Below, piece by piece: positions 16,627-24,072 of a DNA stretch of 37,911 nucleotides (position 1 is its first letter; each line of letters begins with the position of its first letter). The position numbers were made by a program, and so were the translations under genes. Below the pieces are notes generated by a model. The model did not search any database. It saw only the letters and a list, made by a program, of their open reading frames with translations, and was not told where the DNA came from. Source of the DNA: an uncultured Alphaproteobacteria bacterium (GTDB lineage: Bacteria > Pseudomonadota > Alphaproteobacteria > Rhodobacterales > Rhodobacteraceae); NCBI GenBank assembly GCA_902562285.1, contig CACESU010000016.1, positions 1 through 37,911 of the forward strand. Direction: 5' to 3'.

Positions 16627-16660
16627 ATCAGGAAATAAAAGGAATATTTAATTTCCTGAT
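16627..16660. promoter_or_regulatory. 10-bp inverted repeat in the divergent promoter region of the sugar importer
   Basis: Perfect 10-base arms (atcaggaaat/atttcctgat) separated by 14 bases lie 27-60 bases before the binding-protein ATG on the minus strand. The position is just downstream of the predicted minus-strand transcription start. It may be a repressor operator controlling both divergent units or a 5'-leader stem-loop of the binding-protein mRNA. A further aggaa/ttcct half-site pair is nested inside. Confidence 0.5.
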
Positions 16661-16677
16661 GATACCTTAATAGTAAA

Positions 16678-16706
16678 ATAATTTCAGTGTAGATCTGTTT
16701 TGTCAA
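16678..16706 (-). promoter_or_regulatory. Candidate sigma-70 promoter of the sugar-binding protein operon
   Basis: On the minus strand a perfect -35 box TTGACA (16706-16701) is followed after 17 bases by AATTAT (16683-16678), a 4/6 match to the -10 consensus. Transcription would start near 16671, about 70 bases before the binding-protein ATG and just upstream of the inverted repeat at 16627-16660. Confidence 0.5.
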
Positions 16707-16781
16707 GCTTATCAATAAATAGAATTTTCATATATAGACAGTATTGATTAGTTAGGTTATTTTTTACTAGGAGAATTTATT

Positions 16782-17846
16782 ATGGCAGAAGTAAAAATAC
16801 GCAACCTTTTTAAATCCTATGGTAATACAGAAGTAATCCATGGTTTAGATGTAGATATTGAAGATGGTGAGTTTGTTGTTCTAGTAGGACCTTCTGGGTG
16901 TGGTAAATCAACTCTCTTGAGGATGATTGCTGGTTTAGAAGGGATTTCCTCAGGAGACATAATGATTGGTAAAAGTATAGTAAATAATCTACCACCTTCT
17001 CAAAGAGACATAGCAATGGTATTTCAAAATTATGCTCTTTATCCTCATAAAACTGTAAATGATAACATGGCTTTTTCTCTTAAAATGAAAGGTTTGAGTA
17101 AAAAAGATATCTCTAATAGAGTAAATCAAGCCGCAGAAATATTAGGCTTGACCCCCTATCTCAAAAGATATCCACGTGCTTTATCTGGTGGCCAAAGACA
17201 AAGGGTAGCTATGGGGCGTGCTATTGTACGTGACCCTCAAGTTTTTTTGTTTGACGAACCACTATCTAATCTGGATGCAAAATTGCGTGTACAGATGCGT
17301 GCAGAAATTAGAGAATTACAACAGAGACTGAACTCTACTACAATTTATGTTACCCATGATCAGATAGAAGCTATGACAATGGCAGATAAAATTGTAGTCA
17401 TGAAAGATGGTTATATCGAACAAACCGGAAGTCCTTTGGAAGTTTATGACAAACCCGCTAATACTTTCGTAGCAAGTTTTATTGGATCACCTGCCATGAA
17501 TATGATTGAAGGGACTGTGGAAATAAAAAATAATAGTTATAAGTTACAAGTTGCTGGTACAAAAATTAATTTACCAAATGTTAAAGAATTAAAAAATGGC
17601 CAAAAAATAATCATTGGCATAAGACCAGAATATCTATTTCCTTCTAACAATGGAATTCCTGCAAAAATTGCAGTTGTTGAACCAACTGGTTCTGAAACAC
17701 ACCTTTTGCTTCGTGCAAACGATCAAGATTTAACCTGCGTCATTAGAGAAAGAGAAAACTACAGTCCTGGGCAAGAAGTTAAACTAACCACTGATCAAAA
17801 TTCAATTCATATTTTTAATTATGAAAATAAGTTACGTATATTCTAA
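16782..17846 (+). CDS. Carbohydrate ABC ATP-binding protein (MalK/UgpC/MsmK type)
   Basis: This 354-residue cytoplasmic ATPase is predicted to drive the divergent MalEFG-like permease. Walker A GPSGCGKST is at residues 36-44, the signature LSGGQRQR at 134-141, Walker B FLFDEP at 155-160 and H-loop His192. A C-terminal OB-fold/TOBE region starts near residue 235, as in MalK and UgpC. An SD-like aggag precedes the ATG. It opens a plus-strand unit running into fucU, a ribokinase and a Gfo/Idh oxidoreductase, with the FucU start 35 bases after its stop. ATPases of this type can serve several importers, so the assignment to the divergent permease rests on location. Confidence 0.93.
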   Translation: MAEVKIRNLFKSYGNTEVIHGLDVDIEDGEFVVLVGPSGCGKSTLLRMIAGLEGISSGDIMIGKSIVNNLPPSQRDIAMVFQNYALYPHKTVNDNMAFSLKMKGLSKKDISNRVNQAAEILGLTPYLKRYPRALSGGQRQRVAMGRAIVRDPQVFLFDEPLSNLDAKLRVQMRAEIRELQQRLNSTTIYVTHDQIEAMTMADKIVVMKDGYIEQTGSPLEVYDKPANTFVASFIGSPAMNMIEGTVEIKNNSYKLQVAGTKINLPNVKELKNGQKIIIGIRPEYLFPSNNGIPAKIAVVEPTGSETHLLLRANDQDLTCVIRERENYSPGQEVKLTTDQNSIHIFNYENKLRIF

Positions 17847-17881
17847 TATAAATAAATTTAATTTTGGAAGGATAATTTAAT

Positions 17882-18331
17882 ATGTTAAAAGGGATAAATA
17901 GTCTTTTGAATGCTGATGTTCTTTATACGCTAAGAGCAATGGGACATGGTGATGATTTAATTATTGCTGATACCAATTTCCCATCTGATAGTATTGCAAG
18001 AGAAACTGTGTTGGGTGATCTTTTGAGAATAGACGCACCTGCTGCTGAAGTTGTGAAAGCTGTTTTATCTGTTTACCCTTTAGATACTTTTGTTGATGAT
18101 GCTGCTGGCAGAATGGAAGTAGTTGGAGAGCCTAATTCAATTCTTCCAGTTATGAGTGAGGTACAGTCAGAAGTAAGTAGAGCAGGTGGACCAAATCCAA
18201 TGATATCAATTGAACGTTATGCATTTTATGAAAGAGCTAAAAAAGCATACGCTGTTATACAAACTGGTGAGCGTCGTTTTTATGGATGCTTTGCTTTTCG
18301 AAAAGGAGTAATTGGTCCTGAGGAAAATTAA
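17882..18331 (+). CDS. fucU: RbsD/FucU-family sugar mutarotase (copy 1)
   Basis: This 149-residue decameric-type mutarotase interconverts anomers of L-fucose, ribose or a similar pyranose before phosphorylation or oxidation. Family features are LRAMGHGDDLIIAD (His22 and Asp24), a central PLDTFVDD block, and ERYAFYERAKKAYAVIQTGE plus RFYGCFAFRKG near the C-terminus, closer to FucU than to RbsD. A good SD (ggaagga) lies nine bases upstream. It follows the ABC ATPase and precedes the ribokinase by 3 bases. A second, clearly different copy sits at 27648 in the same position relative to another ATPase. Sugar specificity is inferred, not shown. Confidence 0.9.
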   Translation: MLKGINSLLNADVLYTLRAMGHGDDLIIADTNFPSDSIARETVLGDLLRIDAPAAEVVKAVLSVYPLDTFVDDAAGRMEVVGEPNSILPVMSEVQSEVSRAGGPNPMISIERYAFYERAKKAYAVIQTGERRFYGCFAFRKGVIGPEEN

Positions 18332-18334
18332 TAA

Positions 18335-19237
18335 ATGAGTCATGTAGTAATACTAGGCGTTTTTGTAGCGGATACAGCTTATCGTGCTGATAGAATGCCT
18401 GTTATGGGTGAGACAGTTTTGGGGAATTCATTTTCCTTAGGACCTGGAGGTAAGGGCTCTAACCAAGCTGTAGCAGCCGGCAGATTAGGTGTCAAAGTTT
18501 CTATGATAAGCCGTTTAGGGAAGGATGACTTTGGTCAAATGGCAATAGACACATGGAAATCATCAGGAGTCACTCCTTATATTGAAGAAGATCTTAGTAG
18601 TTATACAGGGGCGGCTTATATTTTTATTGAGGAAAATTCAGGAGATAATGCAATAATTATTTCACCTGGTGCAGCTGCAAACATAAGCCCAAAAGATCTA
18701 GAAAAAAGAAAAGATCTAATTGCTAATGCAGATGTTTTCATAACTCAACTTGAACAACCATTAGAAGCTGCTAAAAAAGGTTTAGAAATAGCTAAATCTG
18801 CAAATGTAAAAACTATTTTAAACCCTGCTCCAGCTGCAAAATTACCTGATGGATTTTTAAAATTATGTGATTTTATAACTCCTAATGAAACAGAAACTGA
18901 AACTCTTACTGGAGTAAAAGTTTCAACATTAGATGATGCAAAAATAGCGTGTGAAAAATTTAAAGAAATGGGCGTTGAAACTCCTATAATTACGCTGGGA
19001 GAGAAAGGTGCCTATTTGCATGAACATGGACTAATACAAAGCTATAAAGTTGGACAAGTTTTAGAAACAACTGGTGCAGGCGATGCATTTAATGGAGGTT
19101 TTGCTGCTGCTTTGTCTGAAGGCAGAAGTACATTAGAATCAATTAATTTTGGTTGTGCAACTGCAGGTATTTCAGTTACAAGAGCTGGAACAGCTCCCTC
19201 TATGCCAACGAGAGATGAAGTAGAGAAGATTTTATAA
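18335..19237 (+). CDS. rbsK: Ribokinase (PfkB family)
   Basis: This 300-residue cytoplasmic kinase most resembles ribokinase. N-terminal GPGGKGSNQAVAAGRLG (about residues 36-52) contains the substrate-binding GG, ILNPAPAAKLP and TPNETETETLTG are ribokinase hallmarks, and the catalytic block is TTGAGDAFNGGFAAAL near residues 246-261. It starts 3 bases after the FucU-like mutarotase, matching the classical mutarotase-kinase pairing. It is followed by a Gfo/Idh oxidoreductase 54 bases on. Ribose is the default substrate, but the neighbouring CUT1-type importer is not the usual RbsABC, so another pentose or related sugar is possible. Confidence 0.88.
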   Translation: MSHVVILGVFVADTAYRADRMPVMGETVLGNSFSLGPGGKGSNQAVAAGRLGVKVSMISRLGKDDFGQMAIDTWKSSGVTPYIEEDLSSYTGAAYIFIEENSGDNAIIISPGAAANISPKDLEKRKDLIANADVFITQLEQPLEAAKKGLEIAKSANVKTILNPAPAAKLPDGFLKLCDFITPNETETETLTGVKVSTLDDAKIACEKFKEMGVETPIITLGEKGAYLHEHGLIQSYKVGQVLETTGAGDAFNGGFAAALSEGRSTLESINFGCATAGISVTRAGTAPSMPTRDEVEKIL

Positions 19238-19291
19238 ATAAAGTTTAAAAATAATTTAAATTGATTAATATCTTGAAAATTAAAGCTTAAA

Positions 19292-20347
19292 ATGATCAAT
19301 CTTAATCAAAAATGGAGAAAACCCAAAAAGCAAAGTCCGATTGTCATTTTTGGAGCTGGATCTATTGTGAATGATGCGCATTTACCAGCCTATAAACAAG
19401 CAGGTTTTAAAGTTCAGGGTATTTATGATCCAGATATTAAAAAAGCACAAAAATTAGCAAGTAAATTTAATGTCAGCATTTTCAATACTGCAGAAGAAGC
19501 GTCTAACCAGCAAAATGTAATATTTGATTTAGCTACTCCACCAAAGGATCATGCAAGCATTCTAGAAATATTACCAGAAAATGCTGGTGTTTTAATTCAA
19601 AAACCTATGGGTAGTAATCTTCATGAAGCCACTAAAATATTAGAAATTTGTAATGCTAGATCACTAAGGGCTGCATTAAATTTTCAACTTAGATTTGCTC
19701 CGATGATGATAGCTTTAAAAGATGCCATCAGCTCCGGTTTATTAGGTAAAATTGTAGATTTTGATGCTTGGCTAGCGTTAGATACTCCCTGGTCATTATG
19801 GAAGTTTTTAGAAAATTTACCAAGAGTTGAAATCCTTTTGCACTCAATTCACTATTTCGATTTTATAAGATCAATACTAGGTGACCCCAATGGTGTAAAA
19901 GCAAAAACACTTGGTTTCCCTGGGGAAAAAACTTCAAATACTAGAACTACAGCTATATTAGATTATGGAAGTGATATAAGATGTGCTCTAACCATAAATC
20001 ATAATCATAATTTTGGTAGAAAATTTCAAGCTTGTGAATTCCGAATTTGTGGGACCAAAGGAGCAGCTTATGTTCAACTTGGGGTAAATCTTAATTATCC
20101 AAAAGGAGAACCTGATATATTAGAAATAAACTTAGGAAAAAAATGGGTAAATATTCCTTTAAGAGGATCTTGGTTTATTGAAAGTTTTGGATACAGAATG
20201 TCTCAATTACAGCGATATATAAATGGAGAAGAAAGTGAACTCATTTCATCAGTAAAGGATTCTTGGAATACCATGGCATTAGTTGAAGCAGCATATAAGA
20301 ACAGTGAAGATCCAGGAACATTAATTCCAAAATATATTGATAGATAA
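19292..20347 (+). CDS. Gfo/Idh/MocA-family oxidoreductase
   Basis: This 351-residue predicted NAD(P)-dependent sugar or polyol dehydrogenase has an N-terminal Rossmann fold with VIFGAGSIVNDAHLPAYK (about residues 17-34). A catalytic-lysine motif is seen as IQKPMG instead of the common EKP. Helix segment LLHSIHYFDFIRS carries the expected active-site His, and the rest forms the C-terminal alpha/beta domain. The Glu-to-Gln change in the EKP motif is unusual but Lys is kept. It is last in the plus-strand unit ATPase-FucU-ribokinase-oxidoreductase and ends convergent with the lipoyl protein gene. Substrate is probably the imported sugar or a derivative. Confidence 0.85.
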   Translation: MINLNQKWRKPKKQSPIVIFGAGSIVNDAHLPAYKQAGFKVQGIYDPDIKKAQKLASKFNVSIFNTAEEASNQQNVIFDLATPPKDHASILEILPENAGVLIQKPMGSNLHEATKILEICNARSLRAALNFQLRFAPMMIALKDAISSGLLGKIVDFDAWLALDTPWSLWKFLENLPRVEILLHSIHYFDFIRSILGDPNGVKAKTLGFPGEKTSNTRTTAILDYGSDIRCALTINHNHNFGRKFQACEFRICGTKGAAYVQLGVNLNYPKGEPDILEINLGKKWVNIPLRGSWFIESFGYRMSQLQRYINGEESELISSVKDSWNTMALVEAAYKNSEDPGTLIPKYIDR

Positions 20348-20366
20348 TTTTTTTAATAAAAAATTA
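20345..20366. terminator. Candidate bidirectional AT-only hairpin
   Basis: A perfect 9-bp inverted repeat (taatttttt/aaaaaatta) with a 4-base loop spans the 16-base convergent gap between the Gfo/Idh gene and the lipoyl-protein gene and overlaps both stop codons. T runs on both strands suit bidirectional termination, although there is no G-C pair. Confidence 0.4.
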
Positions 20367-20594
20367 CTCTATTCGACCAACAACATCTCCTACCTGAACT
20401 AAATCTCCATCACTAAAATTGATTTGAGAAATTTTCCCACTGACCGGAGCTTCAATTTCTAACGCAGTTTTAGTAGTCGATATTAAGAGTACAACATCAC
20501 CCTCTTCTACTTCTTCACCAGCACCCACTAGCCACTCTGTTATTTCAGCCTCTGATATTTCGTTACCTAAATTTGGTATTATTATATCTGTCAT
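20364..20594 (-). CDS. Free-standing lipoyl/biotinyl carrier domain protein
   Basis: This 76-residue protein is a complete single lipoyl domain and nothing more: IIIPNLGNEISEAEITEW opens the fold and VLLISTTKTALEIEAPVSG contains the swinging-arm lysine, Lys42, in STTKTA (the E2 family norm is ETDKA). It begins 18 bases after the fused E1 stop, so it is the last gene of that minus-strand operon. In normal 2-oxoacid dehydrogenases this domain is the N-terminus of E2. Here the peripheral-binding and acyltransferase domains are absent, and no E2 core or E3 is encoded in the window. Biotin rather than lipoate attachment is less likely given the E1 neighbour. Confidence 0.88.
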   Translation of the reverse strand: MTDIIIPNLGNEISEAEITEWLVGAGEEVEEGDVVLLISTTKTALEIEAPVSGKISQINFSDGDLVQVGDVVGRIE

Positions 20595-20612
20595 TTGATT
20601 TATCCTTTTTGG

Positions 20613-23075
20613 TTATAATCCCTTTTTGGCCAATTCTAAAAAATTCCAATCTTTTCGGAGACCTTTTTTGTTCACTCTTTTTTCTGGAAAAAAATCTCTA
20701 AAAACTGAATCTAAAATATCATCTGTCTGTGGTGAGTATGTTTTTTCCATGTCGGCGCCAGGGGCTATCCAATTAGGTGCACCAATTACTATAGCGGGTG
20801 CCTTAAGATTATTAAAAGCAAACCTTGATATATTTGTAGCAATAGTATTTGCAAAACTTCCTCTTTCAACTGCTTCAGAAACAATAAGTAAGCGTCCAGT
20901 CAAATTTACAGAACTTATCAACATATCATAATCAAATGGAACAAGTGATCTTGCATCAATAATTTCAGCATCAATTTTGTGGTTTATTAACTCTTCACTT
21001 GCATCCAAAACTGGATATAACGATGCCCCTATTGTTAAAATAGTTATATCTCTACCTTTTTTTCTTTTAACTGCTTTACCTATAGGTATAGTATAATACT
21101 CTTCTGGAACACCTTTATCATTAAAAATCTCAACTTTTTCGTATAAACGTTGGCTTTCAAAAAAAATAGTTGGATCATTAGATTTTAATGAGCTTGCTAG
21201 TAAGCCTTTTGCATCATATGGAGTTGCTGGATATACAATTGAAAGTCCTGGAATATGTGTAAGTAATGACGACCAATCCTGTGAGTGTTGAGCTCCATAC
21301 TTAGATCCAATAGAAGCTCTTAAAACAATAGGTAACTTTAATTCTCCCGCAGACATTGCTTGCCATTTTGCTAATTGGTTAAATATTTCATCTCCAGCTC
21401 GGCCAATAAAATCTGAATACATAAGTTCAATAATAGCTCTACCACCAGATATAGCGTAACCAATTGCGGTGGAAACTATAGCTGCTTCTGAAATGGGTGC
21501 ATTAAATAACCTATTCATTGGAATAATATCAGCAAATCCCCTGTATACACCAAATGCTCCACCCCAATCACGACATTCTTCTCCATAAGCAATAAGTGAT
21601 TTGTCATTAGACAAATGATAAATGATGGCTTCAGCCAGGCTATCTCTAAGGGTAATTGCTCTCATTCCAGATAATAAAGAACCATCAATAGTTTTTCCAT
21701 ATCGAGACTTTTTTTTCATATTTTTTATCTGATTAACTTGATTAATATCCATTAACAAATCGTTTGCAGTTTTAGAAATTCTGTTAACTTGTTTATTAAA
21801 AGTAAAATCTCCAATAATTGTAGGTTTTTTTGTTATATCAATACTTGGAGTCAATTCTCTATCTACAACTTTACTTGTTAAAATCTCTATTTGATTTTGT
21901 ACTTTTTCAATTATGTTATCTAAATTCTTTTTGTCTATAATATCAGCTTCAAGTAACTTTTGAGAATAGAGCTCAATAGGATCAAAAGATTTCCAATCTT
22001 TGATCTCTTCTCTAGATCTATAAGCATTTGTATCAGTTGTTGAATGTCCAGAAAATCGATAGCATTCAATATCTAATAATGCAGGACCAGTTCCTTCTAA
22101 CAATATATTTCTTTTTCTGATAACTGCATCAGCAACTGATAAAGGGTCAGAACCATTGACAGTTTCAGCATGCAACTGCTCAGGATTAACTCCACTAGCT
22201 ATCCTTGAAAGGCGGTCCCAAGACATTGTTTCTCCCAATGTTTGACCCCCCATAGCATAAAAATTATTCATAAAACAAAATAACATTGGTGGATTATTAT
22301 TAAATGGTTTGGGCCATAGGTTTTTGTATTGTCCCATGGCAGCAAAATTCATCGCTTCCCATACTAATCCACAGCCAGTACTTCCATCGCCTAAATTTGC
22401 AACACAAATAGATTTATTTTGTTTTAAATGTGCATGTAAAGCAGCACCCACAGCAATACCTGAAGATCCCCCAACAATTGCATTATTTGGAAAGGCACCA
22501 AAAGGTGTAAAAAATGCATGCATTGACCCACCCATACCTTTATTAAAACCAAGTTCACGCATAAAAATTTCTGCTAATACTCCAGTTAATAAAAACATTT
22601 CTGCATCATTAAATTCTTTATTATTAAAATTTTTATGGATATATGAAATTAATTTACCATCATGATGTGTATCCATTATTGAGTTTAATTTATTCCTGCT
22701 CAAATTATTAATAGCTGAAAGTCCTTTAGCTATCATTTCACCATGGCTCCTATGCGAACCAAAAATTTTATCCTCAGTTTTCAAAGCAAATGCAGATCCA
22801 ACAGCTGCAGCCTCTTGACCAATAGAAAGATGAGCTGGCCCGTTATAAATATATTCGATATTTTTATAAGAACCCTTTGTTTTGAATGAGTTTAGCATGG
22901 TTTCAAACTCACGAACTATATACATATGCCGCAATAACTCTATTAAATTTTCTTTACCATATATCTTTAATTCTTCCTGAATTGATTTCTGATATTGATG
23001 AATAGGAATTCCTGAACTTTTAAGTACACTTTTGCTGAAAGTTTTTATTGGATCTATTGGTATATTTTTTGGCAT
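20613..23075 (-). CDS. Fused 2-oxoacid dehydrogenase E1 (alpha-beta fusion, ThDP-dependent)
   Basis: This 820-residue protein carries E1-alpha and E1-beta on one chain, as in some branched-chain or acetoin-type dehydrogenases. Alpha part: GSHRSHGEMIAKG (about 107-118), ThDP site GDG at 229-231 with NN at 270-271, and YRFSGHSTTD near 339-348. Beta part from about residue 460: YGEECRDWGGAFGVYRG, PISEAAIVSTAIGYA, QLAKW and SKYGAQHSQDW. About 45 extra residues (roughly 122-168) interrupt the alpha part before GFNKGMGGSMHAF. It decarboxylates a 2-oxoacid and transfers the acyl group to lipoate, plausibly on the adjacent lipoyl protein. It is 8 bases after a PfkB kinase gene in a sugar-importer operon, so a sugar-derived 2-oxoacid is a reasonable guess. 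Confidence 0.9.
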   Translation of the reverse strand: MPKNIPIDPIKTFSKSVLKSSGIPIHQYQKSIQEELKIYGKENLIELLRHMYIVREFETMLNSFKTKGSYKNIEYIYNGPAHLSIGQEAAAVGSAFALKTEDKIFGSHRSHGEMIAKGLSAINNLSRNKLNSIMDTHHDGKLISYIHKNFNNKEFNDAEMFLLTGVLAEIFMRELGFNKGMGGSMHAFFTPFGAFPNNAIVGGSSGIAVGAALHAHLKQNKSICVANLGDGSTGCGLVWEAMNFAAMGQYKNLWPKPFNNNPPMLFCFMNNFYAMGGQTLGETMSWDRLSRIASGVNPEQLHAETVNGSDPLSVADAVIRKRNILLEGTGPALLDIECYRFSGHSTTDTNAYRSREEIKDWKSFDPIELYSQKLLEADIIDKKNLDNIIEKVQNQIEILTSKVVDRELTPSIDITKKPTIIGDFTFNKQVNRISKTANDLLMDINQVNQIKNMKKKSRYGKTIDGSLLSGMRAITLRDSLAEAIIYHLSNDKSLIAYGEECRDWGGAFGVYRGFADIIPMNRLFNAPISEAAIVSTAIGYAISGGRAIIELMYSDFIGRAGDEIFNQLAKWQAMSAGELKLPIVLRASIGSKYGAQHSQDWSSLLTHIPGLSIVYPATPYDAKGLLASSLKSNDPTIFFESQRLYEKVEIFNDKGVPEEYYTIPIGKAVKRKKGRDITILTIGASLYPVLDASEELINHKIDAEIIDARSLVPFDYDMLISSVNLTGRLLIVSEAVERGSFANTIATNISRFAFNNLKAPAIVIGAPNWIAPGADMEKTYSPQTDDILDSVFRDFFPEKRVNKKGLRKDWNFLELAKKGL

Positions 23076-23083
23076 TTATTTAT

Positions 23084-24040
23084 TTAATTTTTATTCTTTT
23101 TAAAAGTTTCAATATCTACTTTTGAAGGCGGATTACAACCTATTTTTTTACAATTTAATGCTGCAGCAATGGAGGCTTTATTCATCATTAATGATAGATC
23201 TGTTTTTTTTAAATTTTCTATCAAATTAATATCAAAAATTTTATTATCTATAAACCAAGTCAATATACTTGCCATGTAAGTGTCTCCTGCACCAACTGTA
23301 TCTTTCAAATCAGAAATCTTTACCGAGGGCATATTTATTTTAAAGTGAGAAGTTTTTCCAATAGAACCTTTTTCCCCAAATGTTAGAATAAGTAGTTTGG
23401 CATTAGTTTTTGATTGAAGAATTTCAAAGGAATGATCAATCGAATTGTTTGGATAAATCCAATTTAAATCTTCATCACTTAGCTTTAAGATATCCACATC
23501 CAAAAACATTCTTTCTAATCTTTTAATATATGATTCACGGTCATTTATAAGTATTGGCCTCACATTTGGATCTAAACTAGTAATAAAACCTTTTTGTTTG
23601 CATTTCTTAAAAAATATTTCCCAAATTTCAGCATCTTTTCCTTCGACAAGGCCTAGGGAACCAACATGGAAAATTTTAGTAGTCATTGGTATTATATCCA
23701 ATAAATTTTCTAAATTTACTTTTCTTTCAGCTGTTTCATTTCTATGAAAACTATAGGACGGAATGCCCTCACTTATAGATACTACAGCTAAAGAAGTGGG
23801 GTTTGAAATACTTTTTGACAAAATTTTAACACCATTTTCTTTTAGCCTGGACGAAAGTAATACTCCCAGTGTATCTTTAGACAGTGGTGTTAAATATGAT
23901 ACATTTCCACCCTGCTTACTTGCAGCTATTGCGACGTTATATGGTGATCCGCCAGGATTTGCTAAATAAATTGGTAGTCCTTCAGGGTTAAAACTTGAAG
24001 AAACTAAATCAATAAGATTCTCTCCCCCAATTGCTATCAT
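23084..24040 (-). CDS. PfkB-family kinase, fructokinase-like
   Basis: This 318-residue ribokinase-fold kinase is closest in style to fructokinases and 2-keto-3-deoxygluconate kinases. It begins IAIGGENLIDLV, has NPGGSPYNVAIAASKQGG in the sugar-binding region and the catalytic TVGAGDTYMASILTW block (about residues 251-265), with Asp as the base. It lies 32 bases after the permease and 8 bases before the fused E1 gene, so it belongs to the minus-strand FrcBC-like operon. This parallels rhizobial frcBCAK, where a kinase accompanies the fructose importer. Fructose or a related ketose is inferred. Confidence 0.88.
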   Translation of the reverse strand: MIAIGGENLIDLVSSSFNPEGLPIYLANPGGSPYNVAIAASKQGGNVSYLTPLSKDTLGVLLSSRLKENGVKILSKSISNPTSLAVVSISEGIPSYSFHRNETAERKVNLENLLDIIPMTTKIFHVGSLGLVEGKDAEIWEIFFKKCKQKGFITSLDPNVRPILINDRESYIKRLERMFLDVDILKLSDEDLNWIYPNNSIDHSFEILQSKTNAKLLILTFGEKGSIGKTSHFKINMPSVKISDLKDTVGAGDTYMASILTWFIDNKIFDINLIENLKKTDLSLMMNKASIAAALNCKKIGCNPPSKVDIETFKKNKN

Positions 24041-24072
24041 CCAATTACTCCATTAAAAATAAATGCATATTA

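Noticed and set aside
20626-20931. 101-codon plus-strand frame opposite the E1 fusion
   Set aside because: Antisense to the conserved C-terminal part of the E1 fusion; no SD or family match.
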